Source: Rothia halotolerans
Lineage (GTDB): Bacteria; Actinomycetota; Actinomycetes; Actinomycetales; Micrococcaceae
Length of the DNA: 64,000 nt
Assembly: GCF_004136635.1 (NCBI RefSeq)
Contig: NZ_NOIU01000001.1
Location: forward strand, 806,001 to 870,000
Direction of reading: 5' to 3'
The first letter of the stretch is position 1. Each line of letters opens with the position of its first letter. Below the pieces are notes generated by a model. That model was not told where the DNA came from. It worked only from the letters and a program-made list of their open reading frames with translations, and searched no databases. Positions 1 to 8,557 of this stretch are shown here, piece after piece. The position numbers were made by a program, and so were the translations under genes.

Positions 1-365
1 AGCCGAACCTGGTCCGGACGGTCCGCTCGAACAGCCTGAACACGCTCTACGAGTTCTCGGCCGAACAGGCCCGGCGCTCCACGAGCGAGGACGTGGCCCA
101 CCAGGTCAGGGACTGGATGGTCAACGACGTGGACAACGGCATCGCCTCCGGCGCCGCCGTCGGCGGGACCCAGGTGGCCGGGAAGACGGGGACGGCGGAG
201 GTGGGCTCCGACGGCCTGAACGACGCGTGGTTCACGGGATTCGCCCCGGCGGACGACCCGCAGGTCGCAGTTGCTATTGTCTATGAAGATGTAGATGCGG
301 CTACCGGTGCTCAACTGACGAGTCCCGGCGCCCGGCAGATTTTTGAGGCGGTGTTGAACAAGTGA
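1..365 (+). CDS. pbpA: Penicillin-binding protein, 3' end (partial)
   Basis: Only the last 120 codons (reading from base 3) lie in the window. They are the end of the transpeptidase domain of a class B penicillin-binding protein, which cross-links peptidoglycan outside the membrane. The KTGT box (Lys codon 183-185), the third active-site motif of the family, is followed by the typical DAWFTGFAP and VAIVYED segments. The stop TGA overlaps the GTG start of the next kinase gene. The order PBP, kinase, kinase matches the actinobacterial rodA-pbpA-pknA-pknB operon, which supports the name. The serine nucleophile and membrane anchor are outside the window. Confidence 0.9.
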   Translation, partial: PNLVRTVRSNSLNTLYEFSAEQARRSTSEDVAHQVRDWMVNDVDNGIASGAAVGGTQVAGKTGTAEVGSDGLNDAWFTGFAPADDPQVAVAIVYEDVDAATGAQLTSPGARQIFEAVLNK

Positions 366-2365
366 GGCCCTCATCATCCACGACCCTCGGGGGTCGCTAC
401 GGGCTGACCGAACGCATCGCCGTCGGCGGCATGGGCGAGGTCTGGAAGGCGAAGGACAAGGTCCTGGGCCGCGTCGTCGCCGTGAAGATCCTCAAGGAGG
501 AGTACACGGGCGACCCGGGGTTCCTGGAGCGCTTCCGTGCCGAGGCGCGCCACACCGCGCTGCTGAACCACCCGGGCGTCGCCAACGTGTTCGACTACGG
601 CGAGGAGGACGGCTCGGCCTACCTGGTCATGGAGCTGGTGCCCGGCGAGCCGCTGTCCAACATCATCGAGCGGGAGAAGACCCTGCCCGCCGACAGGACG
701 CTGAACATCATCGCCCAGACCGCCCGGGCGCTGGCCGCCGCGCACGCCCAGGGCCTGGTCCACCGCGACGTCAAGCCCGGCAACATCATGATCACCCCGG
801 ACAACCGGGTGAAGGTCACCGACTTCGGCATCGCCCGGCTCGCGGACCAGGTCCCGCTGACCGCGACCGGCCAGGTGATGGGCACCGCCCAGTACCTCGC
901 GCCCGAGCAGGCCACGGGGCAGACCGCGACCGCGTCCTCGGACCTCTACTCGCTGGGCGTCATCGGCTACGAGTGCCTCGCGGGCAAGCGGCCCTTCACC
1001 GGGGAGTCGCAGATCGCGATCGCCCTGGCGCAGGTCAACGACCCGCCCCCGCCGCTGCCCAAGACCGTGCCGGTGGCCGCGCAGGCGATGATCATGTGCC
1101 TGCTGTCCAAGGACCCGGCGCAGCGCCCCGCCAACGCCACCACGCTGGCCTCGGCGATCGACGCGATGCGCCGCAACGACCTCAAGGCGGCGGTCAAGGC
1201 CGTCCCGGCCCTCTCGACCTACCTGCCGATCAGCGCCGACGAGGACCAGACGCAGGCCCTCACCGCGCCCACCGAGGCCATCGGCTCCGACGCGACGGCC
1301 ACCAGGTCCTTCGGCTCGGGCGCGGCGACGGGTCAGCAGACCCAGCCCACCACCTCGACCCTGCCCGCCCTGGACGAGGAGCCCCGTTCCCTGAAGTACC
1401 AGGGCGACTATGCCTCGGACTCGGACGGCGAGGGCAGGCGCAAGGGCGGCGCGTGGCGCTGGATCGTCCCGCTGATCGTGCTGCTGCTGGCCATCGGCGG
1501 CGGCATCTGGTGGATCGTCGCCTCGGACGCCTTCGGCAGCGGGCAGGAGCAGTCCTCGCCCGGGACCGTCACCTCGGCGAGCCCCAGTGCCTCGGAGTCC
1601 CCGAGCAGCGACCCCAGCGCCTCCGGGCAGACCGTCACGGTCGACGCCGCGGCCTACCAGGGCCGTCCCCTGGACGCGGTGGTCTCCGAGCTCTCGGACC
1701 TGGGGCTGCGCGTCAGCTCCGAGGGCGAGGACTCGGAGCAGGACGAGAACACCGTGCTGGACGTCTCCCCCACGGGCGAGATCGCCGTGGGCTCGCAGGT
1801 CACGGTCTCCTACTCCACCGGTCCCGAGTCCGTCACCCTGCCCGGCTCGATGGTCGGCCGGGACGCCGACGCGGTGATCGACGAGATCACCGAGCTCGGC
1901 GTCAACGTGACCCGCCACCAGCAGTCCTCGGACGAGTACCCCGCCGGCCAGGTCATCCGCACCTCCCCCGACTCCGGGACCCGCGTCTCGGTGGGCTCCA
2001 ACGTGGACGTCTACGTTTCCACCGGCTCCGGGTCCGGCGGCGGCTCCTCGCCCTCGCCCTCGTCCTCCTCCGGCGGCGGCTCGACGCCGTCCTCCGCCCC
2101 CTCCTCGTCCTCCGGCGGCAACGGCGGCGGCAGCTCGCCCGCCCCGACCCAGGACTCCGGCGGCTCCGGCCAGGGCTCGACCAACGCCGGCGGCGACCCC
2201 GCCCCGGCCGAGTCCGGCTCCCCCGAGTCCGGATCCTCGGACTCCGACGCCGCCCAGCAGGCCGAGGGCGGGCAGTCGGGCGCCCAGCAGCCCGGCAGCC
2301 AGCAGGCTGACGGTCCGCAGCAGGCCGACCCCGCCCCGCGGGGCCAGACGGGCACCGACGGGTAA
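362..2365 (+). CDS. pknA: Ser/Thr protein kinase with two PASTA repeats (PknA position)
   Basis: Membrane-anchored Hanks-type kinase of 667 aa that phosphorylates cell-wall and division proteins. Visible motifs: glycine loop VGGMGEV, ATP lysine K42 (VAVKIL), HRDVKPGN with catalytic D136, DFG at D154, and APEQ. One transmembrane helix starts near W365 ([16 protein letters not shown]). Two PASTA repeats follow outside (about 420-490 and 490-555), then a Ser/Gly/Pro/Gln-rich tail of about 110 residues. The GTG start overlaps the pbpA stop (GTGA), implying translational coupling. By position it is pknA. Mycobacterial PknA has no PASTA domain, so the two repeats here are a difference from that model. 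The glycine loop lacks the usual first Gly. Confidence 0.9.
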   Translation: MRPSSSTTLGGRYGLTERIAVGGMGEVWKAKDKVLGRVVAVKILKEEYTGDPGFLERFRAEARHTALLNHPGVANVFDYGEEDGSAYLVMELVPGEPLSNIIEREKTLPADRTLNIIAQTARALAAAHAQGLVHRDVKPGNIMITPDNRVKVTDFGIARLADQVPLTATGQVMGTAQYLAPEQATGQTATASSDLYSLGVIGYECLAGKRPFTGESQIAIALAQVNDPPPPLPKTVPVAAQAMIMCLLSKDPAQRPANATTLASAIDAMRRNDLKAAVKAVPALSTYLPISADEDQTQALTAPTEAIGSDATATRSFGSGAATGQQTQPTTSTLPALDEEPRSLKYQGDYASDSDGEGRRKGGAWRWIVPLIVLLLAIGGGIWWIVASDAFGSGQEQSSPGTVTSASPSASESPSSDPSASGQTVTVDAAAYQGRPLDAVVSELSDLGLRVSSEGEDSEQDENTVLDVSPTGEIAVGSQVTVSYSTGPESVTLPGSMVGRDADAVIDEITELGVNVTRHQQSSDEYPAGQVIRTSPDSGTRVSVGSNVDVYVSTGSGSGGGSSPSPSSSSGGGSTPSSAPSSSSGGNGGGSSPAPTQDSGGSGQGSTNAGGDPAPAESGSPESGSSDSDAAQQAEGGQSGAQQPGSQQADGPQQADPAPRGQTGTDG

Positions 2366-2374
2366 CAGGGAACG

Positions 2375-4495
2375 ATGAACCAGCGGATTCCCAGGATCCT
2401 GGAGAACCGGTACGAGCTCGGCGAGCTCATCGGCTCCGGCGGGATGGCCACCGTCTACGCGGCCCAGGACACGCGGCTCGGGCGCGGCGTCGCCATCAAG
2501 GTGCTGCGCCCCGAGCACGCCCAGAACAGCGTCTTCCGGGCCCGGTTCCAGCGCGAGGCCGAGGCGGTCGCGTCCCTGAACCACCCCTCGATCGTCGCGG
2601 TCTACGACACCGGCACGTTCACCCCCGTGGACGAGGACGCGGCGGACTCCGAGGCCACGGTCCCGCTCGGCCTCCTGGAGGCCCCGGAGGGCGACGCCGA
2701 GAGCACCCGCCCCCTGCCCACGACCCCGCGCGCGGAGCTGATCCCCTTCATCGTCATGGAGCTGCTGACCGGCCGCACCCTGAAGGACGTCCTGGCCGAG
2801 GGCGAGCTGCCGATCGAGACCGCCGCGGCCTACGCCGAGGGCCTGCTCGACGCGCTCGAGTACAGCCACGAGCACGGCGTCGTCCACCGGGACATCAAGC
2901 CGGCCAACATCATGGTGCCGGACCGGGAGGAGGACCCCGAGGCCGGGCCCCTGGTGAAGGTCATGGACTTCGGCATCGCCCGGGCCCTGACCGAGACCGC
3001 CACCCCGCTCACCGAGGCGCAGACCGTCATGGGCACGGCCCGGTACATCCCGCCCGAGCAGGCGCGCGGCGAGACCGTGGACGCCCGCTCGGACCTCTAC
3101 GCCGCCGGGTGCATCCTGTACCAGATGCTCGCGGGCCGCCCGCCCTTCGACGGCGCCACCAGCCTCGAGGTCGCCGAGCAGCACCTGCGCGAGATCCCCG
3201 AGCCCCCGAGCCGCCACCGGCAGGCCGTCTCTCCCGCCCTCGACTCGGTGGTGCTGCGCGCCCTGCGCAAGGACCGCCACAGCCGCTTCCAGTCGGCGGG
3301 CGAGTTCAGCGGGGCCCTGCGGAACGCCCTGAACGGCATCTCGGTCGCCTCCGACCCCGCCGGCCCCGCGATCACCTCGGCGGGACCCACGACGATGCCG
3401 GCCGGCATGGCCGCCGTGCCCGCCGCGGACCGGCCGGCGCAGCCGGGCGAGGCCGTGCAGCCCTCGGACGAGGGCACCCGCCCCCTGACCTACGAGGAGT
3501 ACGACCCCTCGGCCCGCCGCTCCCCGGAGGCCGAGGAGGCCGACGTCGCGGGCTTCTTCCCCTCCGCCCAGGACGAGTACGACGAGGCGGAGCTCTACGC
3601 GAGCGAGCGCAACGTGGCCCTGGCCGCCCGCCGGCGCCGCCGCACCGCGTGGATCTTCGCCATCCTGGGGACCATCATCTTCCTGCTGCTGGCCGCCACC
3701 GCCGGCGCCTGGATCTACTACCAGTACGAGCTGAACAAGCCCGTCTACGCCTCCGTGCCGCAGGTGCAGAGCCTCTCGCAGGAAGAGGCCGAGCAGTCGC
3801 TGCGCAACGAGGGCTTCCGCGTCTCGGTCCAGGAGGAGTTCTCCGACGACGTCGCCGCCGGCCAGACGATCCGGACCGACCCGGGCTCCGGCGAGGAGCT
3901 CGAGGAGGGCTCCAGCGTCTCGCTGGTGGTCTCGGACGGTCCCGCCAGCGTCACCCTCCCGGAGGACTTCGCGGGGCAGTCGGAGGCCTACGTGCGCTCC
4001 CAGCTGACGGACCTGGGGCTGGTGCCCGGCACCGTGACCACCGTGGACAGCCCGAGCATCCAGGCGGGCATGGTGGTCGGCACCGAGCCCGCGATCGGCG
4101 AGCCGGTGGCCAGCGGCGAGACCGTCAACCTGGTGCTCTCCACCGGCAAGGTGACCGTCCCGGACATCACCGGGATGGACCGCGACGCCGCGATCGCGGC
4201 GCTCACGGCCGAGGAGACCCAGCTGACCACGCAGATCGTCACCGAGCCCTCGAGCGAGGAGGCCCCCGGCACCGTCCTGCGGCAGTCGGCGGCGCCCGGC
4301 TCCTCGATCGCCCAGGGCTCCACGGTGACGATGACCGTGGCGGAGAGCCCGCGGGCGACCTCCTCGGCCGCCCCCACGCCATCGGCCGAGCCCACGCCCT
4401 CCTCGGAGCCCTCCGCGTCGCCGAGCCCCAGCCGGAGCTCGACGCCGAGCCCCTCCCGCTCGAGCGCCTCGCCCTCGGCGAGCGGCCGGGACTGA
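2375..4495 (+). CDS. pknB: Ser/Thr protein kinase with three PASTA repeats (PknB)
   Basis: Receptor kinase of 706 aa sensing peptidoglycan fragments or lipid II through extracellular PASTA domains and controlling growth and division. Motifs: GSGGMATVY loop, VAIKVL lysine, HRDIKPAN (H171, D173), DFG (D198), PPEQ. A transmembrane helix begins near W426, followed by three PASTA repeats (about 450-650) and a Ser/Pro-rich tail. An acidic insertion of about 40 residues (roughly 85-123) lies between the beta-4 region and the hinge IVMELL, which is unusual. The gene starts 9 nt after the pknA stop and is the last gene of the operon in the window. It converges on pabA. Confidence 0.93.
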   Translation: MNQRIPRILENRYELGELIGSGGMATVYAAQDTRLGRGVAIKVLRPEHAQNSVFRARFQREAEAVASLNHPSIVAVYDTGTFTPVDEDAADSEATVPLGLLEAPEGDAESTRPLPTTPRAELIPFIVMELLTGRTLKDVLAEGELPIETAAAYAEGLLDALEYSHEHGVVHRDIKPANIMVPDREEDPEAGPLVKVMDFGIARALTETATPLTEAQTVMGTARYIPPEQARGETVDARSDLYAAGCILYQMLAGRPPFDGATSLEVAEQHLREIPEPPSRHRQAVSPALDSVVLRALRKDRHSRFQSAGEFSGALRNALNGISVASDPAGPAITSAGPTTMPAGMAAVPAADRPAQPGEAVQPSDEGTRPLTYEEYDPSARRSPEAEEADVAGFFPSAQDEYDEAELYASERNVALAARRRRRTAWIFAILGTIIFLLLAATAGAWIYYQYELNKPVYASVPQVQSLSQEEAEQSLRNEGFRVSVQEEFSDDVAAGQTIRTDPGSGEELEEGSSVSLVVSDGPASVTLPEDFAGQSEAYVRSQLTDLGLVPGTVTTVDSPSIQAGMVVGTEPAIGEPVASGETVNLVLSTGKVTVPDITGMDRDAAIAALTAEETQLTTQIVTEPSSEEAPGTVLRQSAAPGSSIAQGSTVTMTVAESPRATSSAAPTPSAEPTPSSEPSASPSPSRSSTPSPSRSSASPSASGRD

Positions 4496-4619
4496 GCGTC
4501 CCCGGCTGACCGGGCTGACCGGGCCGATCTGCCGACTCGGCCGGCCGGGCCGGAGGGGAGCGCCGCGATCACCGGGCCGGCCTCCGCCCTGACCGGGCCG
4601 GCGCCGCCGGGCGCACGGC

Positions 4620-5258
4620 CTAGGAGCTGATGAGCGGGGACATGCCGCGGCCCCTGCCCGCCGCGCCCTTGAGCCCCGTCGTCTCCAGCCAGTTGCCGAC
4701 CATGAGGTAGCCGTCCTCGGTCAGGACCGACTCGGGGTGGAACTGCACGCCGTGGATCGGCGCGCTCCGGTGCCTCACCCCCATGATGATCCCGGACTCG
4801 GTGGTCGCGGTGGCCTCGAGGACCTCGGGCAGGGTGCCCTCGGCGATGGCCAGCGAGTGGTAGCGGGTCGCGGTGAAGGGGTTGCGCACCCCGGAGAACA
4901 CGCTGGTGCTCCCGTGGGTCAGCACCGAGGTCTTGCCGTGCATGAGCTCGGGCGAGTGCCCCACGGTGCCACCGAAGGCCTCGGCGATCGCCTGGTGGCC
5001 CAGGCAGACCCCGAACAGGGGCTTGCCCTCCTCCGCCGCCCAGTGGACGAGGTCCAGGCAGACGCCCGCGTCGGCGGGGGCGCCGGGGCCGGGGGAGAGC
5101 AGCACGCCGTCGTGCTGACGGGCCAGCTCGACGGCGTCCTCGGCGCTCAGGGCGTCGTTGCGGATCACCGTGGTCTCGGCGCCGAACTGCTCGACGTAGC
5201 CGACCAGGGTGAAGACGAAGCTGTCGTAGTTGTCCACCACGAGGATCTTGACGGTCAT
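4620..5258 (-). CDS. pabA: Class I glutamine amidotransferase, PabA/TrpG type
   Basis: Glutaminase subunit (212 aa) that supplies ammonia to anthranilate or aminodeoxychorismate synthase. Motifs: N-terminal VDNYDSF, oxyanion region SPGPGAP, nucleophile C85 in GVCLGHQA, and the His/Glu pair in VQFHPES. The start ATG at 5258 is preceded by AAGGAG about 7 nt upstream; an in-frame ATG 30 nt further upstream has no such site. The location next to pknB and crgA is the same as Rv0013 (trpG/pabA) in Mycobacterium tuberculosis. No synthase partner is adjacent, so the choice between folate and tryptophan roles stays open. Confidence 0.88.
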   Translation of the reverse strand: MTVKILVVDNYDSFVFTLVGYVEQFGAETTVIRNDALSAEDAVELARQHDGVLLSPGPGAPADAGVCLDLVHWAAEEGKPLFGVCLGHQAIAEAFGGTVGHSPELMHGKTSVLTHGSTSVFSGVRNPFTATRYHSLAIAEGTLPEVLEATATTESGIIMGVRHRSAPIHGVQFHPESVLTEDGYLMVGNWLETTGLKGAAGRGRGMSPLISS

Positions 5259-5518
5259 GAGCGCTCCTTGTCGATCGGTCCGTCGCATCGGGGTTCAGCG
5301 GCGGCGCCCGCCCTGCGGGGGCGAGGCGCTCCGGCGGGGAGACGGACCGCAATGATCAAGGGTACCGCGAGGACGGCGGGCGGCCACAGGGGCGGGCGGT
5401 AGGGTCCCTGACCGTGGCCGTCTGAGGCCCCGGCCCCGGATCGAGCGTGAGGGCCCGGGCCCGCGGCCGGATGAGGTTCCGGGCCGCGGGCGGGTCGGAA
5501 ACTCTCAGGGCGATTGGC

Positions 5519-5524
5519 TACACT
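5519..5524 (+). promoter_or_regulatory. Possible -10 box for crgA
   Basis: TACACT fits the actinobacterial TANNNT -10 pattern and lies about 100 nt before the crgA start. No convincing -35 box was found, so this is a weak call. Confidence 0.3.
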
Positions 5525-5623
5525 CGGACGGTGGACGGTCGCGGGGACCGCGGCGACGTCCGCCCGAATCTTTACCGCGCGCGGCGCCCGCACTCGCGGG
5601 TCCGGCCGCACAGGAGGAACTAC

Positions 5624-6325
5624 ATGGCCAAGAGAAAGAGGCAGCAGCCCGAGGTGCATCCGGAGGAGCTCGTGGGCGACGGGTCGGAGACCCGGGAGAA
5701 GCGCCGCTTCCGTCTCTCCAACTGGAGCCGCGGCAAGACCACGCCCGTGGAGGAGCTTCCCCCGGAGGAGGCGGCGGACCTCGCCGTGGTGACCGACGAG
5801 CAGGAGGCCGTTGAGGCGGGCGAGTCCGATCCGGAGCCGAAGGGGAGGACCCCGGCGGCCGAGCCCGACGCCGCTGACGCCGAGCCCGCCTCGGAGGCCG
5901 GCCCCGCCGCAGAGACCGGCCCCGCCGCAGAGACCGGCCCCGCCGCGGAGGCCGACGCCGAGGAGGCCGGCACCCGCGCCGCCCGCCGCTCGGGGAACCC
6001 GGCCAAGTCCGGCCGCTTCCAGCCCGCCGCCGAGGGCCCGGAGGACGACGCCGCGGCCTCCCGGGTCGCCGTCGAGGACGAGATCCACGAGGAGCGGCTG
6101 CGCCGGGTCGCGGAGGAGATGACCGCCAGCATCGGGGACCGCTCGGTCACTCCCACCTGGTACAAGGCGCTGATGCTCGGCCTCATGATCGTCGGCCTGC
6201 TGTGGATCATCGTCTGGTACATCACCCAGAGCGCCCTGCCGATCCCGCAGATCGGGTACGGCAACATCGGCATCGGCATCGGCCTGATGATGGTGGGGCT
6301 GATCATGACGACCAGGTGGAAGTAG
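5624..6325 (+). CDS. crgA: Cell division protein CrgA with long acidic N-terminal extension
   Basis: CrgA is a small two-helix membrane protein that helps assemble the actinobacterial divisome. The last 85 residues match it: SVTPTWYKALMLGLM, a first helix ending WYITQ, the ALPIPQIGYGN linker, a second helix and the terminal TTRWK. Family members are usually around 90 aa; this one is 233 aa because about 145 acidic, Ala/Pro/Glu-rich residues precede the core, including three GPAAE(T/A) hexapeptide repeats. ATG 5624 was chosen because AGGAGG lies just upstream and the protein then begins MAKRKRQQ. Its position after pabA agrees with actinobacterial synteny. Confidence 0.88.
   Translation: MAKRKRQQPEVHPEELVGDGSETREKRRFRLSNWSRGKTTPVEELPPEEAADLAVVTDEQEAVEAGESDPEPKGRTPAAEPDAADAEPASEAGPAAETGPAAETGPAAEADAEEAGTRAARRSGNPAKSGRFQPAAEGPEDDAAASRVAVEDEIHEERLRRVAEEMTASIGDRSVTPTWYKALMLGLMIVGLLWIIVWYITQSALPIPQIGYGNIGIGIGLMMVGLIMTTRWK
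5900..5953 (+). repeat. 18-bp tandem repeat, three copies, within crgA
   Basis: Units start at 5900, 5918 and 5936 and encode GPAAET, GPAAET, GPAAEA. The first two are almost identical in DNA. Being multiples of 3, copy-number changes would keep the frame. Confidence 0.85.
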
Positions 6326-6678
6326 TGCCCGGCGAGCGCCGCGAGGCGGCGGAGGGCCCCGAGGCCGGGGACCGCGGCGAACACGGCGTCCCCGCGGAGG
6401 GAGACCCCGGGGAGAGCGCCGGGAGCCGCGGCCCCGCGGACAGCGAGCACCGCGAGGCGGGCTCCGGGCCGGCCTCCCCCGGGCCCGAGGCCGCCGACGG
6501 CAGCGGACGGGAGGGAGCCGCCCCGGCCGCCGGCGCGCCGTCGGCCTCCGAGGAGGAGGACCGCCGCTCCCGCCCGGACATCCGGGCCGCCCGGACGGAG
6601 ACGCGCCTGCGCCGGTGGGCGCTGCTCCTGCTGGTCCTCGTTCCGGTGGTCTACTTCCTCTACCAGCGCTTCTCCTGA
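6325..6678 (+). CDS. Small tail-anchored hypothetical protein
   Basis: The GTG at 6325 overlaps the last base of the crgA stop and is preceded by AGGTGGA. It opens a 117-aa frame: about 90 residues rich in Glu, Gly, Pro and Ala, a basic segment (RRSRPDIRAARTE), and one hydrophobic helix (WALLLLVLVPVVYFLYQ) four residues before the end. This is the layout of a tail-anchored membrane protein with the bulk in the cytoplasm. The overlap suggests co-translation with crgA, so a role at the divisome or envelope is possible, but I do not recognise the family. A GTG at 6316 is an alternative start. Confidence 0.6.
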   Translation: MPGERREAAEGPEAGDRGEHGVPAEGDPGESAGSRGPADSEHREAGSGPASPGPEAADGSGREGAAPAAGAPSASEEEDRRSRPDIRAARTETRLRRWALLLLVLVPVVYFLYQRFS

Positions 6679-6741
6679 CCCGCGGCGCCCCGGCGGGTCA
6701 GACGGGGCACTCGGCGGGTCGGGCGGGGCGCCCCCGGCGGC

Positions 6742-7497
6742 TCAGGCGGCGGCGCTGGTGAGCCAGGCGTCGACGGCGAGGTAGAGCGGGACCACCCAGA
6801 ACACCGCCAGCACCGGCAGGCGGGCCGGGCGGGGCCGCCGCTCCCCCGACGCCGAGACCCCGTCCTCGACCTCCACCGGGTCCAGCCCCTTGAAGCCGCC
6901 GCGGACCTCGCGGACCGTGCTGGTGACGGCGATCAGCACGATGATCGCGGCGCACAGGATCCCGAGCGGCACGGGGTTCCCGGCGGCGACGACGGGCAGC
7001 CCGGTCCGGGAGAGCAGCGCGCCGGCGATCCCGGCGCCGAGGGCGACGACGTAGGAGACGATCAGCAGCCAGATGCTGTAGACCCTCCGCCCGCTCCAGG
7101 CCACCAGGGCGCCCAGCCCCGAGATCACCAGGGCCATGACGAGCCACGAGATGAGGGTGCCGAGGTTCAGCCGCAGGTCGATGCCCTCGATCCAGGCCCG
7201 GATCGCGTAGGTCCCCACCAGCGCGAGGACCGCCTGGATCGCCACGGGGCTGACCCAGGAGAGGATGCCGCGCTGCTCCGCGCCGGCGCGGTGGACCGGG
7301 TAGCCGATGGCCTCGGCGTAGTCGTCGGGGTGGCCGAGGATCTCCTCGGGGACGCCGCCGGCCTGCTCGCACTGGGCGTGTGCGGCGGTGAGCTCCTCGC
7401 CGATCTCCCGCTCCGGCAGGCCCGCCGAGCGCAGGTTCAGGACGAAGCGCTCCACCCAGGGACGGTGGGCGATGCTCCAGTCTTTCAGGGTGCTCAT
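6742..7497 (-). CDS. Integral membrane protein with HAAS-like N-terminal domain
   Basis: Protein of 251 aa. The first 70 residues (MSTLKDWSIAHRPWVERFVL onward, then EEIGEEL-like helices and GHPDDYAEAIGYP) resemble the short helical HAAS/DUF1700-type domain found in front of membrane segments. About five or six hydrophobic helices follow. ATG 7497 has GGAGG about 8 nt upstream. HAAS proteins often pair with PadR regulators, but none is adjacent here. The function is unknown. Confidence 0.65.
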   Translation of the reverse strand: MSTLKDWSIAHRPWVERFVLNLRSAGLPEREIGEELTAAHAQCEQAGGVPEEILGHPDDYAEAIGYPVHRAGAEQRGILSWVSPVAIQAVLALVGTYAIRAWIEGIDLRLNLGTLISWLVMALVISGLGALVAWSGRRVYSIWLLIVSYVVALGAGIAGALLSRTGLPVVAAGNPVPLGILCAAIIVLIAVTSTVREVRGGFKGLDPVEVEDGVSASGERRPRPARLPVLAVFWVVPLYLAVDAWLTSAAA

Positions 7498-7618
7498 GGG
7501 TCGTCTCCCTCCGGTGCGCGCCGGCTCCTCCAGGGGCGCCGCGCCTGAGCCGCGCCGCGCCCGCGGCCAGCGTCGTGGCCGAGGACTGCCGTCCTCTCAC
7601 GATACCTCCGCACGCGCC

Positions 7619-7648
7619 GAGGGCCCCGGGCGTTCGCCCGGGGCCCTC
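7619..7648. terminator. Intrinsic terminator hairpin, GC-rich
   Basis: A perfect 12-bp stem (7619-7630 with 7637-7648, arm GAGGGCCCCGGG) around a 6-nt loop containing TTCG. It lies downstream of the leftward yceI-type gene. No T tract follows, as is common in high-GC actinobacteria. Confidence 0.7.
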
Positions 7649-7755
7649 GTCCTGCTCCCCCTCGCCGCAAGGTCCCGCGGCGGGACGGCGGGCGCCCGTT
7701 CAGCGGCCGGCCCGGCCGGCCCGCCCGGCGGGATCACCGCCGGACCGTCGCGTCC

Positions 7756-8304
7756 CTACGCCGCCGGAGCGGTGAAGGCCACGTCCAGGGTGATCTTGAC
7801 CTTGTCCGAGACCAGCACCCCGCCGGCCTCGAGGGCGGCGTTCCAGGTGATGCCGAACTCCTTGCGGGAGATCGAGGTCTCCACCGAGAAGCCGGCGCGG
7901 GTCTGCCCGAAGGCGTCGACCGCGACGCCGCCGAACTCGCCCTTCAGCGTGACCGGCCGGGTCTCGCCGCGGATGGTGAGCTCGCCGTCGATGTCGAGGT
8001 CCTCGCCGTCGACCCGGACGGCCGTGGAGGCGAAGGTCAGCTCGGGGTGGCTCTCGACGTCGAAGAAGTCCGCGGACTTTACGTGGCCGTCCCGCTGGGG
8101 GCTGTTGGTGTCCACGGAGGCGGTCTGGATGCTCGCCTCGACGCGGGAGTCCTCCACGTCCTCGGCCACCTCCAGCGTCGCGGTGGCCTCGTTGAAGGTG
8201 CCGCGCACCGTGGAGATGCCGGCGTGGCGCACGGAGAAGCCGATCTCGGAGTGGGCGGGGTCAAAGTCCCAGGTGCCGGGGACGAGTCCGGGGAGGGTGG
8301 TCAT
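7756..8304 (-). CDS. YceI family lipocalin-like protein
   Basis: YceI proteins are beta-barrels that bind isoprenoid-type lipids. The 182-aa sequence shows the family hallmarks: W.FDPAHSEIGFSVRH near the N-terminus, GTFNE, the DGHVKSADFFDVESHPE block, a second hydrophobic strand with ELTIRGETRPVTL, and EFGITWN. There is no signal peptide, so this copy is probably cytosolic, as in many actinobacteria. The upstream region carries overlapping palindromes that probably act as an operator. A hairpin terminator lies about 110 nt downstream. Confidence 0.9.
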   Translation of the reverse strand: MTTLPGLVPGTWDFDPAHSEIGFSVRHAGISTVRGTFNEATATLEVAEDVEDSRVEASIQTASVDTNSPQRDGHVKSADFFDVESHPELTFASTAVRVDGEDLDIDGELTIRGETRPVTLKGEFGGVAVDAFGQTRAGFSVETSISRKEFGITWNAALEAGGVLVSDKVKITLDVAFTAPAA

Positions 8305-8342
8305 GGCGTGTTCCTTTCGCGTGGTCTGCTGTCGCTCAAAAC

Positions 8343-8362
8343 TTTACATGTAAACCGTTTAC
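8343..8362. promoter_or_regulatory. Overlapping palindromic operators upstream of the YceI gene
   Basis: TTTACATGTAAA (8343-8354) is a perfect 12-bp palindrome. It overlaps GTAAAC-C-GTTTAC (8350-8362), a second perfect dyad. Both lie about 40-58 nt upstream of the yceI-type start in an AT-rich patch, the expected place for a repressor site. Which regulator binds is not shown; MarR or TetR types are candidates. Confidence 0.55.
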
Positions 8363-8557
8363 CGTGCAATGGATTTCCTGTCCGGGCTCCGTCCGGGCGA
8401 GGCGGGGCCGCGATGGGAGCCGAAGAGGAGGCCTGAGCCGTGGCAGATGACAGAATCTTGCGCCGGGTGAAGCGGAGGCTCCCACCCGGCGGGCGCGCCT
8501 GTCTCCTCCGGCGATTTCCATCTACCCTGTGAGGTGGACCTAACCCATGGAGGATAT

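Noticed and set aside
374-3280. A 968-codon open frame on the minus strand opposite the kinase genes
   Set aside because: It is antisense to two genes with clear kinase motifs; long antisense frames are expected in high-GC DNA. Its protein is Gly/Arg/Leu-rich without motifs.
4500-4619. TGACCGGGC repeats between pknB and pabA as a terminator
   Set aside because: Only short, imperfect pairing could be found; no clear stem-loop.
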